A stretch of 64,000 bases of DNA, taken from Chryseobacterium pennipullorum. GTDB taxonomy: Bacteria; Bacteroidota; Bacteroidia; Flavobacteriales; Weeksellaceae. Below the pieces are notes generated by a model, which saw only the letters and a program-made list of their open reading frames with translations, made no database searches and had not been told where the DNA came from. Below are positions 26,523-34,622 of this stretch, piece after piece (position 1 is the stretch's first letter; every line of letters starts with the position of its first letter). The DNA is taken from contig NZ_QNVV01000018.1 in assembly GCF_003384725.1 (NCBI RefSeq), positions 1 through 64,000 on the forward strand, in the 5' to 3' direction. The translations under genes were made by a program, and so were the position numbers.

Positions 26523-27092
26523 TTATCATTTTTCGTTACACTTTTTAAAGATGTCTTTTATAGATAAAAGTTAAATCAATATCACTAAAAACATAGTGAT
26601 AAAGTCATGACCTGAAAACTAAAAATGATTGTTTTTTATTTTTATCTTACGTTAAGCCATCGCTTTCTAAATAATTTCCGCACCAATTCCTTAACAATAA
26701 AATCAGCATTGAATGTATTATCTGAAGCTTTTATGTTTATCGATACATTCACTCATTTCATTCTCATGAATTAAAATGAAATCATCACTAATACTAACTT
26801 TATTTTATGAAATTCCATTTCAAAACACTTCTACTTTTCATCATGAAAAGATTCTTTTTTGTCTTGAATTATGCTCCCTCTACGCTTTTATATTTCATGT
26901 ATAATTCCACATTAAATGTAAGCATATACAGCCTTTCGATGGGGAAAAATGAAAAACTTTACTGGTAAAATAAATATTAAAATTCTTACTTTGAGCGGAT
27001 AGGAAAAAGTGATTTGAATCATAGATTAAAAAAAAATTAAAGGCTGGTATATAAACATTTATTTAATAATTTTGTAACATAAAATTATTAAA
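26523..27092. other. AT-rich intergenic region without recognisable genes
   Basis: About 570 bp between divergent genes. It holds a small hairpin at 26581-26600 (ATCACTA/TAGTGAT) and a -7-like TAATTTTG at 27067-27074, which could serve the cupin-like gene. No ORF of note or RNA gene was recognised. The plus strand is clearly C-rich (59 C against 25 G over 26641-26940 by hand count). Confidence 0.6.
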
Positions 27093-27974
27093 ATGGGAAT
27101 TATTTTAAAGCCTATAGATGTTGTAGATGACATTTCAAAAGAAGATTTCTACGAAAAATATCTAAAGCCAAGAAGGCCCGTTGTCATCAAAAATATGGCA
27201 AAAAAATGGCCTGCTTATCAAAAATGGACGATGGAATACATGAAGGAAGTTGTAGGAGATGTAGAGGTTCCATTATATGACAGCGCAAAAGCAGACCCTT
27301 CTGCTCCCATTAATGCTTCTGCCGCTAAGATGAAATTCGGAGACTATATTGATCTGATTCAGAAAGAGCCTACCGATCTGAGAATATTCCTTTTCGACCC
27401 CATAAAATACGCGCCCAAACTTCTGGAAGATTATATTTCCCCAAAAGAACTGATGGGAGGTTTTTTAGATAAATATCCCAATATGTTCTTTGGAGGTAAA
27501 GGCTCTGTAACGTTCCTTCACTTTGATATTGATATGGCCCATATTTTCCATACCCATTTCAACGGAAGAAAGCATGTCCTTCTTTTTGATTACAAATGGA
27601 GAGAGCGGCTGTATCAGATTCCGTATGCTACGTATGCGCTGGAAGATTATGACATTGAAAATCCTGATTTCACCCAATTTCCTGCCCTGGATGGTGTGGA
27701 AGGAATAGAATGTTACCTGGAACACGGCGACACCCTGTTTATGCCTACAGGATGGTGGCACTGGATGAAGTACCTGGACGGAAGCTTCTCCATTTCCCTC
27801 AGAGCCTGGGACAAATCATGGGCAGTAAAGGCACATTCTTTATGGAACCTGACCGTACAGCGTAAATTTGACGACCTCATGAAGTTTAATTTCAAAGGCA
27901 AATATATGGAATGGAAAGAAAAAATGGCCATTAAGAGAGCAGAAATAGCCTTAAAAAGAGGCTTACCCAGATAA
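27093..27974 (+). CDS. Cupin-like (JmjC-type) Fe/2-oxoglutarate oxygenase family protein
   Basis: A 293-residue protein with the Cupin_8/JmjC layout: substrate region RRPVVIKNMAKKWPAYQKW, iron ligands His and Asp in FLHFDIDMAHIFHTHFNGRK, and the distal His in MPTGWWHWMKYLDGSFSISLR. It probably hydroxylates a protein or small molecule using Fe(II) and 2-oxoglutarate. The substrate is unknown. It is monocistronic with its own terminator. Confidence 0.85.
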   Translation: MGIILKPIDVVDDISKEDFYEKYLKPRRPVVIKNMAKKWPAYQKWTMEYMKEVVGDVEVPLYDSAKADPSAPINASAAKMKFGDYIDLIQKEPTDLRIFLFDPIKYAPKLLEDYISPKELMGGFLDKYPNMFFGGKGSVTFLHFDIDMAHIFHTHFNGRKHVLLFDYKWRERLYQIPYATYALEDYDIENPDFTQFPALDGVEGIECYLEHGDTLFMPTGWWHWMKYLDGSFSISLRAWDKSWAVKAHSLWNLTVQRKFDDLMKFNFKGKYMEWKEKMAIKRAEIALKRGLPR

Positions 27975-27977
27975 AAG

Positions 27978-28006
27978 AAAGACGTTTCGAATGAAACGTC
28001 TTTTTT
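27978..28006 (+). terminator. Terminator of the cupin-like gene
   Basis: AAAGACGTTTC pairs with GAAACGTCTTT around a GAAT loop, followed by a T run. Confidence 0.88.
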
Positions 28007-28032
28007 CGGCTTATACTTTAAATATCAATTAT

Positions 28033-29757
28033 TTACAAAACTCTATAAACAGGATACTGCCTAAAGGTTTTCTCTTCAAAATAAGGGGAATGTCTGTAAA
28101 TCCAATCCAGTTGTGCGGTTCCATCTTCAGACAATTTTTTATCCAATGCCTTGGCTGATTCAAAGGCTTCTTTCAGCTTTTTATCTTTTTTAAGCAATTC
28201 AGCAGCGGTGTCTTCGAAAATGTAAGCGGAATAGTATTCTTTCTGTGCTAAAATCCCATCGAAGAAATTCCAGTTAAAAAAAGAGTCTAACGCCTCAGGC
28301 TCAAGGGTTTCAATAATATATTTTACACCAGGCTGATCGGTAGAAACGATATAGTCTCCTGCCTGGAAACGTTGATTTTTATTAGTTTTATCTACCGTGG
28401 TTTCATAATGTACGTAGTGGCCTTCGTAAGGGTTTTTAACTGTTTTAAAGTCTTTTATGGCATAGGACTCAACCGCCAAAGTACTGTCTTTCTGTATTGG
28501 TTTCATCCGGATTTTGTTTCTTTTAAATTCTTCAATAACACGGTATTGAGACTGCGGAATGACGTAATATTTAGGAATGGTAACATATCCCGTGGGGACA
28601 GCGGTGGTAAAGAGTTTTATATTTTTTGTAAACGGCTTGTTCCTGTCATAGTACAGCCTTGGCTTTCCGGAAATATCGCTCGGTTTGTATTTCCCTTCAT
28701 AGCCTTTAAAATCCATGGTAGAAAACCTCGTGGAATCTATTTTCCATCGGATTCCATATTGTTTTCCGGCCTGATACTGCTTTAAATTTTCAAGGCGCAG
28801 ACGCTTTATTGTATGGTAGTCCTTATCTAAATTCTGAAGATTGACCAGCATATATTTGTAGGTTGCATCTACTCTCTTATCGTAGGGTTTCAGCATATGG
28901 GTTTCAGGAACCGTTCCCAGGGAATTGAACAGTGAAGTATACCCTGTGGAATACCTCGGAGAATCTTCAAAAGCGGCAAATCCAACTTCCGGAACATCTC
29001 CGTGAATGTTTACGTATGGCGTACTTTCATAACCCAGCTTTTTCATATCGTCAAGATTTTTGGCCTGATACTCATTATAGAAATAGGTTCCAAGAATGTT
29101 TCCCAGACGTTCTTTAAAAGTAGAAATATAGGTGAACGTATATTGATAATCGGCACCATTGCTTACATGGTTGTCGATAAAAACATCAGGCTTCAGCCAT
29201 TGATAGATCTCCTGAAAACTTCTGGCGTTTTTGGAATCTGCTTTGATAAAATCCCTGTTCAGGTCATAATTTCTGGCATTTCCCCTGAAGCCATACTGCT
29301 CCGGACCATTCTGGTTCGCCCGGGAATAGGATCCTCTGTTCAGCATTCCACTGACGTTATAAACGGAAATAGCGGCAATGATAAAATTTTGCGGAGTTTT
29401 GATCTTTTTGGCAGCAAGATCGCGCATCAGCATCATGGTGGCATCTATTCCATCAGGCTCTCCCGGGTGAATCCCGTTGTTGACAAAGAGAATGGCCTTA
29501 TCTTTTCTTAACTTTTCCAGGTCTTTTTCAGCAAAAGGATTATAAACCACGACATAAATGGGCTTTCCGTTATCGTCTTCTCCTTTTTTCAGATACTGAA
29601 TCGTATTGAAGTTCTTAGCCAGATCCTGATAATAGGTATTCATCTCTTCATAAGTAACGGTCTGGTTTCCGTTTCCTTTTTCGAAAGGAGTTTGAAAGGA
29701 TTTCTGTGCAAAAAGCAAGGAAGAGCTGAGGGTCAGCAAAAGATATTTCAGTTTCAT
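28033..29757 (-). CDS. M14 family zinc carboxypeptidase, secreted
   Basis: About 574 residues after signal peptide MKLKYLLLTLSSSLLFAQ. An ATG three codons earlier at 29766 is also possible. Zinc ligands His and Glu are in NNGIHPGEPDG, the third His in VFIDNHVSNGADYQYTF, and a candidate catalytic Glu is in VPETHMLKPYDKRV. It probably trims C-terminal residues from peptides outside the inner membrane. It appears monocistronic. Confidence 0.88.
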   Translation of the reverse strand: MKLKYLLLTLSSSLLFAQKSFQTPFEKGNGNQTVTYEEMNTYYQDLAKNFNTIQYLKKGEDDNGKPIYVVVYNPFAEKDLEKLRKDKAILFVNNGIHPGEPDGIDATMMLMRDLAAKKIKTPQNFIIAAISVYNVSGMLNRGSYSRANQNGPEQYGFRGNARNYDLNRDFIKADSKNARSFQEIYQWLKPDVFIDNHVSNGADYQYTFTYISTFKERLGNILGTYFYNEYQAKNLDDMKKLGYESTPYVNIHGDVPEVGFAAFEDSPRYSTGYTSLFNSLGTVPETHMLKPYDKRVDATYKYMLVNLQNLDKDYHTIKRLRLENLKQYQAGKQYGIRWKIDSTRFSTMDFKGYEGKYKPSDISGKPRLYYDRNKPFTKNIKLFTTAVPTGYVTIPKYYVIPQSQYRVIEEFKRNKIRMKPIQKDSTLAVESYAIKDFKTVKNPYEGHYVHYETTVDKTNKNQRFQAGDYIVSTDQPGVKYIIETLEPEALDSFFNWNFFDGILAQKEYYSAYIFEDTAAELLKKDKKLKEAFESAKALDKKLSEDGTAQLDWIYRHSPYFEEKTFRQYPVYRVL

Positions 29758-29862
29758 GGAGGTCATATTTTTCAGACTTTAAAAATAGACATCTTTTGTG
29801 AAAAGAGGGATAGTAGGATGGTGAAAGTTACAAAATCAAGAGACGAAATAGCTTTAAAAATG

Positions 29863-29897
29863 AAAACCTCACAGGTTTTGAAAACCTGTGAGGTTTG
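29863..29897. repeat. Double-palindrome hairpin repeat
   Basis: AAACCTCACAGGTTTT at 29864-29879 pairs almost perfectly with AAACCTGTGAGGTTT at 29882-29896. Each arm is itself near-palindromic (AACCT-CAC-AGGTT). The form suggests a dispersed REP-like element of Flavobacteriia. It may also act as a terminator for the gene ending at 29946. Confidence 0.65.
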
Positions 29898-29945
29898 TTT
29901 ATCTAAAGGCTGAAAGCAAACAAATAATGCATTTCTGGCATCTCA

Positions 29946-30674
29946 TCAATTTCTTCCCTTTTCATTTGGATACAGTGTCGGAAGCGGATCACTTTGCCAG
30001 TGCTGTTTGGAGCCAATATCCATCATGGATAAGGCTCCACTATAAGCTGCTCCGGTATCCATATTCCAGACATTGGCTTTGTTCACCGGCGTTGTGATTC
30101 CGATATCAAGCGTTGGGGTATGCCCAATAAATATCTCGTTGTACAAAAGCAGCCTTTTAGGATACAGTTCTGAATTCCTCTGGAGTTTTTTATCCATTGC
30201 TACAGCGGTTTCCCAGAGTGTCCTGTCCCAGCGGTAATTGCTGGAATAGACTTCTTTTTCCGGCCCGTGCATAGATGCATAACCTGCATGAATAAACAAA
30301 CGGTTCTGATCATCGATGTGATAGCTTTTCATCCTTTGAAAGAATTCCAGATGCACTTCAAGATCTTCCGGGAGATAATCTGCATAGCTTTCTACGGTGC
30401 TCTTCCCCCCATTACGAAGCCAAAGATCAGGACTCTGACCTAATGACAACCAGTCTTCGCACCAGGCATCATGATTTCCTTTAATAAAAATACATGTCTG
30501 CTGTCCGGAAACGTCCATTAAATACTTTATCACTTCGGAAGATTCACTCCAGCCATCTACATAATCCCCCAGGAAAATAAGCTGATCATTAGGGGTGACC
30601 TCAGCTCTGTCAAGAACCTGCCGTAATGCCCTATACCCTCCATGAATGTCACCTACTACTAATGTTCTGCTCAT
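29946..30674 (-). CDS. PPP-type metallophosphoesterase
   Basis: About 242 residues with the calcineurin-like motifs GDIHGG (near residue 8), GDYVDG, KGNHD, a His in FIHAGY and GHTP. This is the bacterial PPP/ApaH-PrpE type that dephosphorylates proteins or nucleotides. The frame extends to 30698, but MSRTLVVGDIHGG at 30674 begins 2 bp after the kptA stop and is the better start. As the last gene of the ADP-ribose operon it could act on phosphorylated ADP-ribose or RNA-repair products (inference). Confidence 0.88.
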   Translation of the reverse strand: MSRTLVVGDIHGGYRALRQVLDRAEVTPNDQLIFLGDYVDGWSESSEVIKYLMDVSGQQTCIFIKGNHDAWCEDWLSLGQSPDLWLRNGGKSTVESYADYLPEDLEVHLEFFQRMKSYHIDDQNRLFIHAGYASMHGPEKEVYSSNYRWDRTLWETAVAMDKKLQRNSELYPKRLLLYNEIFIGHTPTLDIGITTPVNKANVWNMDTGAAYSGALSMMDIGSKQHWQSDPLPTLYPNEKGRN

Positions 30675-30675
30675 A

Positions 30676-31218
30676 TTACTTCGAAATATATTTTGCATCT
30701 ACAAAATCGGTGAGCCAAACTCCGTTTGCAGACTGATAAAATAAGAGCCCCTCCTGATGCATTGTTCCGGTTCTGATGGTAAGAATTACAGGCTTTCCGT
30801 GTCTCATCCCGACCTTTGCAGCGGTCTCTTTATCAGCACTTAAGTGTACATGCTGACGGGTTCTTTTTTCAATTCCTTTTTCCAGAATAGACACCATATT
30901 GGTTTCTGCAGTTCCATGGTATAGAAAGTCAGGAGGCTGTTTTGCTTCCAAAGCCAGATCTATATCAATAGAATGGCCCTGACTTGCCCTGATCATGGTT
31001 TTATCTTCATTAAAAGCAAAACGTTTCTTATTATTGGTTTCTACAACCTCGTCCAGTTCTTCAGGCGTAAAATATATTCTCTTTTTGGCTGATTTTCCTC
31101 TCAGCTCTCCTATATCTGCCCAGCCGTTTTCATCGAGTCTAAGGCCTATACTTTCCGGCTGATGTCGTAAGATCAGGCTTAAAAATTTACTTATTTTTTT
31201 CTTTTCTATTTCGTTCAT
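30676..31218 (-). CDS. kptA: RNA 2'-phosphotransferase (Tpt1/KptA)
   Basis: A 180-residue enzyme that moves an RNA 2'-phosphate onto NAD, releasing nicotinamide and ADP-ribose 1'',2''-cyclic phosphate. The N-terminal SKFLSLILRHQPESIGL holds the conserved Arg-His. RASQGHS, FLYHGTAE and TRQHVHLSADKETAAKVG are the remaining NAD/RNA-site motifs. Bacteria lack the eukaryotic tRNA-splicing pathway, so the role is probably RNA repair or ADP-ribosyl transfer. It sits in the operon between an ADP-ribosylglycohydrolase remnant and a phosphatase. Confidence 0.93.
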   Translation of the reverse strand: MNEIEKKKISKFLSLILRHQPESIGLRLDENGWADIGELRGKSAKKRIYFTPEELDEVVETNNKKRFAFNEDKTMIRASQGHSIDIDLALEAKQPPDFLYHGTAETNMVSILEKGIEKRTRQHVHLSADKETAAKVGMRHGKPVILTIRTGTMHQEGLLFYQSANGVWLTDFVDAKYISK

Positions 31219-31228
31219 GGTTTGTGTT

Positions 31229-31489
31229 TTAATTCATTAATTTTTGGTGTAATTTCTCACATAATTTCTCAATATCATCCTTCCTCACCAGCTCAGCAAT
31301 CCATTCTTCCGGAATATTTTCAAATCCGTAATAAATTCCAGCAATTCCTCCGATAATGGCTCCTGTTGTATCGGTGTCTTCTCCAAGGTTTACCCTCTTC
31401 AAAACAGTTTCTGAATAACTTTCTACAGGGACACCAAGAGCATCTCCTATACAGACGCCCATGATTCCTGCTTTTACTTTATTTTCCAT
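31229..31489 (-). CDS. Internally deleted ADP-ribosylglycohydrolase (86 aa)
   Basis: The N-terminus (GIMGVCIGDALGVPVES, residues 8-24) and C-terminus (VNLGEDTDTTGAIIGGIAG then EEWIAELV) are both clear parts of the DraG/ARH family. Full members have about 260-300 residues, so roughly 170-200 middle residues are missing without a frame break. The lost part includes the TDD metal motif, while the DTDT metal motif remains, so classical hydrolase activity is unlikely. Its ATG overlaps the sirtuin stop (TGATG), so it is still embedded in the operon. It could be a regulatory or ADP-ribose-binding remnant. Confidence 0.8.
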   Translation of the reverse strand: MENKVKAGIMGVCIGDALGVPVESYSETVLKRVNLGEDTDTTGAIIGGIAGIYYGFENIPEEWIAELVRKDDIEKLCEKLHQKLMN

Positions 31490-32175
31490 CAGGCAAGGTT
31501 GACCAGTTTATCAAACAATATTTCCATTCCCCGGGTGGCTGTTTCTTTCATGACGACCGCTCTCTGTCCGTATCCAAATCCTGTTTCATTAGGATTGATA
31601 ACAATTAAAAGACAGTCATCTTTGATATCATGAATCAATCCTGCTGCCGGATACACCTGCAAAGACGTACCGATGACCAGTAAAATATCTGATTCTTTCA
31701 CGATTTCTCTTGCCGTCTGATACAATGGGACATCTTCTCCAAACCAAACGATAAAAGGTCTTAACTGCGCCCCATCTTCAGCTTTGTCACCAATATTGAT
31801 GTCCTCTTTTTGGTCATAAATCAAGTCTTTATTCTTGCATGAGCACGATTTGAATAATTCTCCATGGATGTGAAGAATATGGGTGGATCCCGCTCTTTCA
31901 TGAAGGTCATCAATATTCTGGGTAATAACCTGAACATCGAAATGTTTCTCCAGCTCTGCTAATAATTGATGCGCTTTATTGGGCTGTACTTCATGCAGCT
32001 GTCGTCTCCTCTGGTTGTAAAATTCCAGAACCAAGGCACTGTCTTTTCTCCATCCTTCCGGACTTGCCACATCCATTACATTATGGTTTTCCCAAAGACC
32101 GTCTCCGTCTCTGAAAGTCTGTATTCCGCTTTCGGCACTGATTCCTGCGCCGCTTAATATGGCTAGTTTTTTCAT
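31489..32175 (-). CDS. Sirtuin NAD-dependent protein deacylase
   Basis: A 228-residue sirtuin of the CobB/SIRT5 class with NAD loop SGAGISAESGIQTFRDGDGLW, YNQRRRQ (the Tyr-x-x-Arg pair linked to desuccinylase specificity), TQNIDDLHERAG, catalytic His in HIHGELF and GTSLQVYPAAGL. Only one Cys pair (CSC) of the zinc ribbon is visible. It produces O-acyl-ADP-ribose and nicotinamide. The macrodomain gene lies 4 bp upstream, a natural partner for hydrolysing O-acetyl-ADP-ribose. Confidence 0.92.
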   Translation of the reverse strand: MKKLAILSGAGISAESGIQTFRDGDGLWENHNVMDVASPEGWRKDSALVLEFYNQRRRQLHEVQPNKAHQLLAELEKHFDVQVITQNIDDLHERAGSTHILHIHGELFKSCSCKNKDLIYDQKEDINIGDKAEDGAQLRPFIVWFGEDVPLYQTAREIVKESDILLVIGTSLQVYPAAGLIHDIKDDCLLIVINPNETGFGYGQRAVVMKETATRGMEILFDKLVNLA

Positions 32176-32179
32176 TGGT

Positions 32180-32686
32180 TTATTCTAATAGTTCTTTGTA
32201 AATCATTTTATTTTCATCATCAAAGCAAACAAAAATAACTTTCTTAACTGTATCTGAATGAAATTTTCTGACCTCATCTACAGCTATTTTTCCCGCCAGC
32301 TTTTTGGGAAAGCGATATACTCCAGTACTGATGTTGGGAAAAGCAATTGTTTTTACCCCAAGGCTTTCTGCTAATTTCAAGGAATTATGATAACAATTCG
32401 CCAGAAGTTTTGATTCTTTTTCTTCATTACCATTCCAAACCGGACCTACGGTATGAATAACATATTTGGCTGGGAGATTTCCCGCATTTGTTACGACAGC
32501 TTCGCCCGTATTGCATTTCCCCTGTCTGTTTCTGATGGCTCTGCATTCTTCCAGTATCTGTGGCCCTCCTGCTCTGTGAATGGCTCCGTCAACTCCGCCT
32601 CCGCCAAGTAAGGAAGAATTGGCTGCGTTGACAATCGCATCAGCCTGAATTTTCGTGATGTCTCCTTTTATTAATTCAATTTTCAT
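32180..32686 (-). CDS. Macrodomain O-acetyl-ADP-ribose deacetylase (MacroD/YmdB type)
   Basis: A 168-residue single macrodomain. The motifs GDITKIQADAIVNAANSSLLGGGGVDGAIHRAGG and FPNISTGVYRFP are those of catalytic MacroD-type enzymes, which remove mono-ADP-ribose from Asp/Glu and deacetylate O-acetyl-ADP-ribose. It overlaps the DUF4291 gene by ATGA and precedes the sirtuin, so it may serve both. Confidence 0.93.
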   Translation of the reverse strand: MKIELIKGDITKIQADAIVNAANSSLLGGGGVDGAIHRAGGPQILEECRAIRNRQGKCNTGEAVVTNAGNLPAKYVIHTVGPVWNGNEEKESKLLANCYHNSLKLAESLGVKTIAFPNISTGVYRFPKKLAGKIAVDEVRKFHSDTVKKVIFVCFDDENKMIYKELLE

Positions 32687-33318
32687 TTTAAATTGAGCTT
32701 TTTGTTTAAAACCTCATCATCAAATAATAAAGGCTTTTCTTCTGGAATGATCAGATTGTCCAAATCATCATTTAACACAAATTCATATTGTTCTTTCACA
32801 AAATCTGAAATGTTTTCAATTAAAATAATATCATTTTTAGCAAAAGAGAGGGTATATTCATTTCGTAAACCTATTTGTATTGCTCTCCTTTCCAGCTTAT
32901 TTCCAAATGGATCATGATCCGGATCCCATTGCAGCCTCACTGAAGATTCTTTCATCTGAGCCTGCCATTCTTCTTTGGAAACTTCAAGCTTTTTATTGTA
33001 AGAAGAATATATTGCATTTTCCAGATATTTTCTGAATGCTTCTTTTTTCAGATGAATAGCCAAAACGTATTCCTGATCTTCTTTTCTGCCCCAGCCATTG
33101 CGGTACATCATCCAAAGAAAATTAGGTTTTATCCAGGTCATTCTTTCGAGACTGAAACCTCCGCCAAAGAATTGATTTTTAACTGCAAATTCTCCAATTT
33201 CTTTTTTATAGGATTGATATACAATAATTTTCTCATCATCATATTGAGCCATGATATGATAGCCTTGTTGGGGCCAATCCTGTAGTTGTTCTTTATACTT
33301 TTTTAGTTTGATATTCAT
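32683..33318 (-). CDS. DUF4291 family protein
   Basis: A 211-residue protein with the DUF4291 signatures GYHIMAQYDDEKIIVYQSYKKEIGEFAVK, FSLERMTWIKPNFLWMMYRNGWG and RLQWDPDHDPFGNKLERRAIQIGLR. No biochemical function is recognised from sequence with certainty. Its place between PARG and macrodomain genes, with 4-bp overlaps on both sides, points to ADP-ribose chemistry. An ART-like fold is possible but was not verified here. Confidence 0.82.
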   Translation of the reverse strand: MNIKLKKYKEQLQDWPQQGYHIMAQYDDEKIIVYQSYKKEIGEFAVKNQFFGGGFSLERMTWIKPNFLWMMYRNGWGRKEDQEYVLAIHLKKEAFRKYLENAIYSSYNKKLEVSKEEWQAQMKESSVRLQWDPDHDPFGNKLERRAIQIGLRNEYTLSFAKNDIILIENISDFVKEQYEFVLNDDLDNLIIPEEKPLLFDDEVLNKKLNLK

Positions 33319-34130
33319 TGTATTTCTTCAAACGGTTTCAGCATTTCTTCTTTCTTTGTAAGCACTGCGAAAACCACTCTTTTAAATTTATTTTTATATT
33401 TCCCCTGAAGATGCTTTTTAAACAATCCTGCAATTTCTTTCGGATCATTTCTGAACACTCCACAGCCCCATCCTCCTAGGATTAAAACTTCATTTCCTTC
33501 ATGTAAAGCCAGCGAAAGCATTTTATCCATTCTGACATCCATTGCGGGGAGAATTTCATTTTCTCTTTCCGGTTCCTGACGTTTTACCACCCCTGCATTA
33601 ACTGCCGGAGAGGTAATGAAGTTACACAGCACAGGTTTAGGGAGCAATTCTCCTTTATCTTTCCTGAAAACCGGAACTTTGGGACTGTAAATCATTGTAT
33701 CGGTATAAAAACAGGACTCCATCGCACGGTGAGTCGTATAATAATCCCAGGCCTGAAGCAGACTTTCATACAATCCGGAAGTTCTTGCGAGACTTTCTTC
33801 CTGTGCTTCAGCCCCGTTGATAAATCCACCTCCGGGATTTTTTGCAGAAGCGAAGTTCAGACACATGAGTTTTTCCTGATTTTCTTCTTCAGCCAATTGT
33901 AAAATTGCTTTTAAGGAACTGCTGTTTCTTGTTTCAAACCGTGTTTCAAAATTGGTTTCCGGCATTGTGGATTCTATCATTTCTGAAAGCTGTTCCGGGG
34001 TGAAAAGAGTGGTATCTTTTTTACTGATTTCCAGCTCATTCTCTATATTTATTTTTTCGTTATGTTCGTTGATATAATATTTTTTAGCAAGGATATCTAA
34101 GGTATCTTTTGCCATTCCTTTATTTGTCAT
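33315..34130 (-). CDS. Bacterial-type poly(ADP-ribose) glycohydrolase (TIGR02452 family)
   Basis: A 271-residue macrodomain-fold PARG. The catalytic signature GGGFINGAEAQEE (GGG-x7-QEE) is intact in LNFASAKNPGGGFINGAEAQ. The GGWGCGVFRNDP loop is present. It should cleave ribose-ribose or terminal ADP-ribose bonds, yielding ADP-ribose. It starts 2 bp after the ART-like gene stop and overlaps DUF4291 by ATGA. Confidence 0.9.
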   Translation of the reverse strand: MTNKGMAKDTLDILAKKYYINEHNEKINIENELEISKKDTTLFTPEQLSEMIESTMPETNFETRFETRNSSSLKAILQLAEEENQEKLMCLNFASAKNPGGGFINGAEAQEESLARTSGLYESLLQAWDYYTTHRAMESCFYTDTMIYSPKVPVFRKDKGELLPKPVLCNFITSPAVNAGVVKRQEPERENEILPAMDVRMDKMLSLALHEGNEVLILGGWGCGVFRNDPKEIAGLFKKHLQGKYKNKFKRVVFAVLTKKEEMLKPFEEIQ

Positions 34131-34132
34131 AG

Positions 34133-34549
34133 TTAAGTTTTTTTAATGTTAAGCATCAGTCCTTCCAGTTCAGTATTTCCAGCTTTTTCAAAATTATCTC
34201 CTATAAATACTTTTGTGACTTTTATATTTCCTACAATCGCCTCATTAAAGCTGTTCAGCTCTTCGGAAGGAACCCATAATTCATTGTGGTTTCTTGCTCC
34301 TACATTCTGTGCAGGATACTGATCTGCTACTTCTGTCAACACCTCAAACCGGGTTACAAAACCAAGATAATTTCCGGCTTCGTCTCTCGTATTCCATTTT
34401 TCAGCAATCTCTGAAGCATATTCTTCATTGAGAACGGGATAAAAAATGGGCTGCCATTCCAATCTTGGTGGAAATTTTTTAAATCCGCTCTCCATAATCA
34501 ATATCATTTCTTTTTCTCCTACTGGTCTATATAATGTTGTTGTTTTCAT
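34133..34549 (-). CDS. ART-like protein (ADP-ribosylation/crystallin J1-like family)
   Basis: A 138-residue protein beginning TLYRPVGEKEMILIMESGFKKFPPR and containing YFLGFVTRFEV-like strands (NYLGFVTRFEV), NHNELWVPSEELNSFN and a C-terminal strand. Homologues with this layout are commonly named ADP-ribosylation/crystallin J1. The LYRPVG opening resembles the first NAD-binding strand of ADP-ribosyltransferase folds. It may be a mono-ADP-ribosyltransferase, with PARG directly downstream as its reversing enzyme. Activity is an inference. Confidence 0.65.
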   Translation of the reverse strand: MKTTTLYRPVGEKEMILIMESGFKKFPPRLEWQPIFYPVLNEEYASEIAEKWNTRDEAGNYLGFVTRFEVLTEVADQYPAQNVGARNHNELWVPSEELNSFNEAIVGNIKVTKVFIGDNFEKAGNTELEGLMLNIKKT

Positions 34550-34622
34550 GGTTATTTACTTTTATTCATTATCAATATTCTGGTTCTGATCCGGATAAAA
34601 TTAATACTTGTATCTTCAAGAT

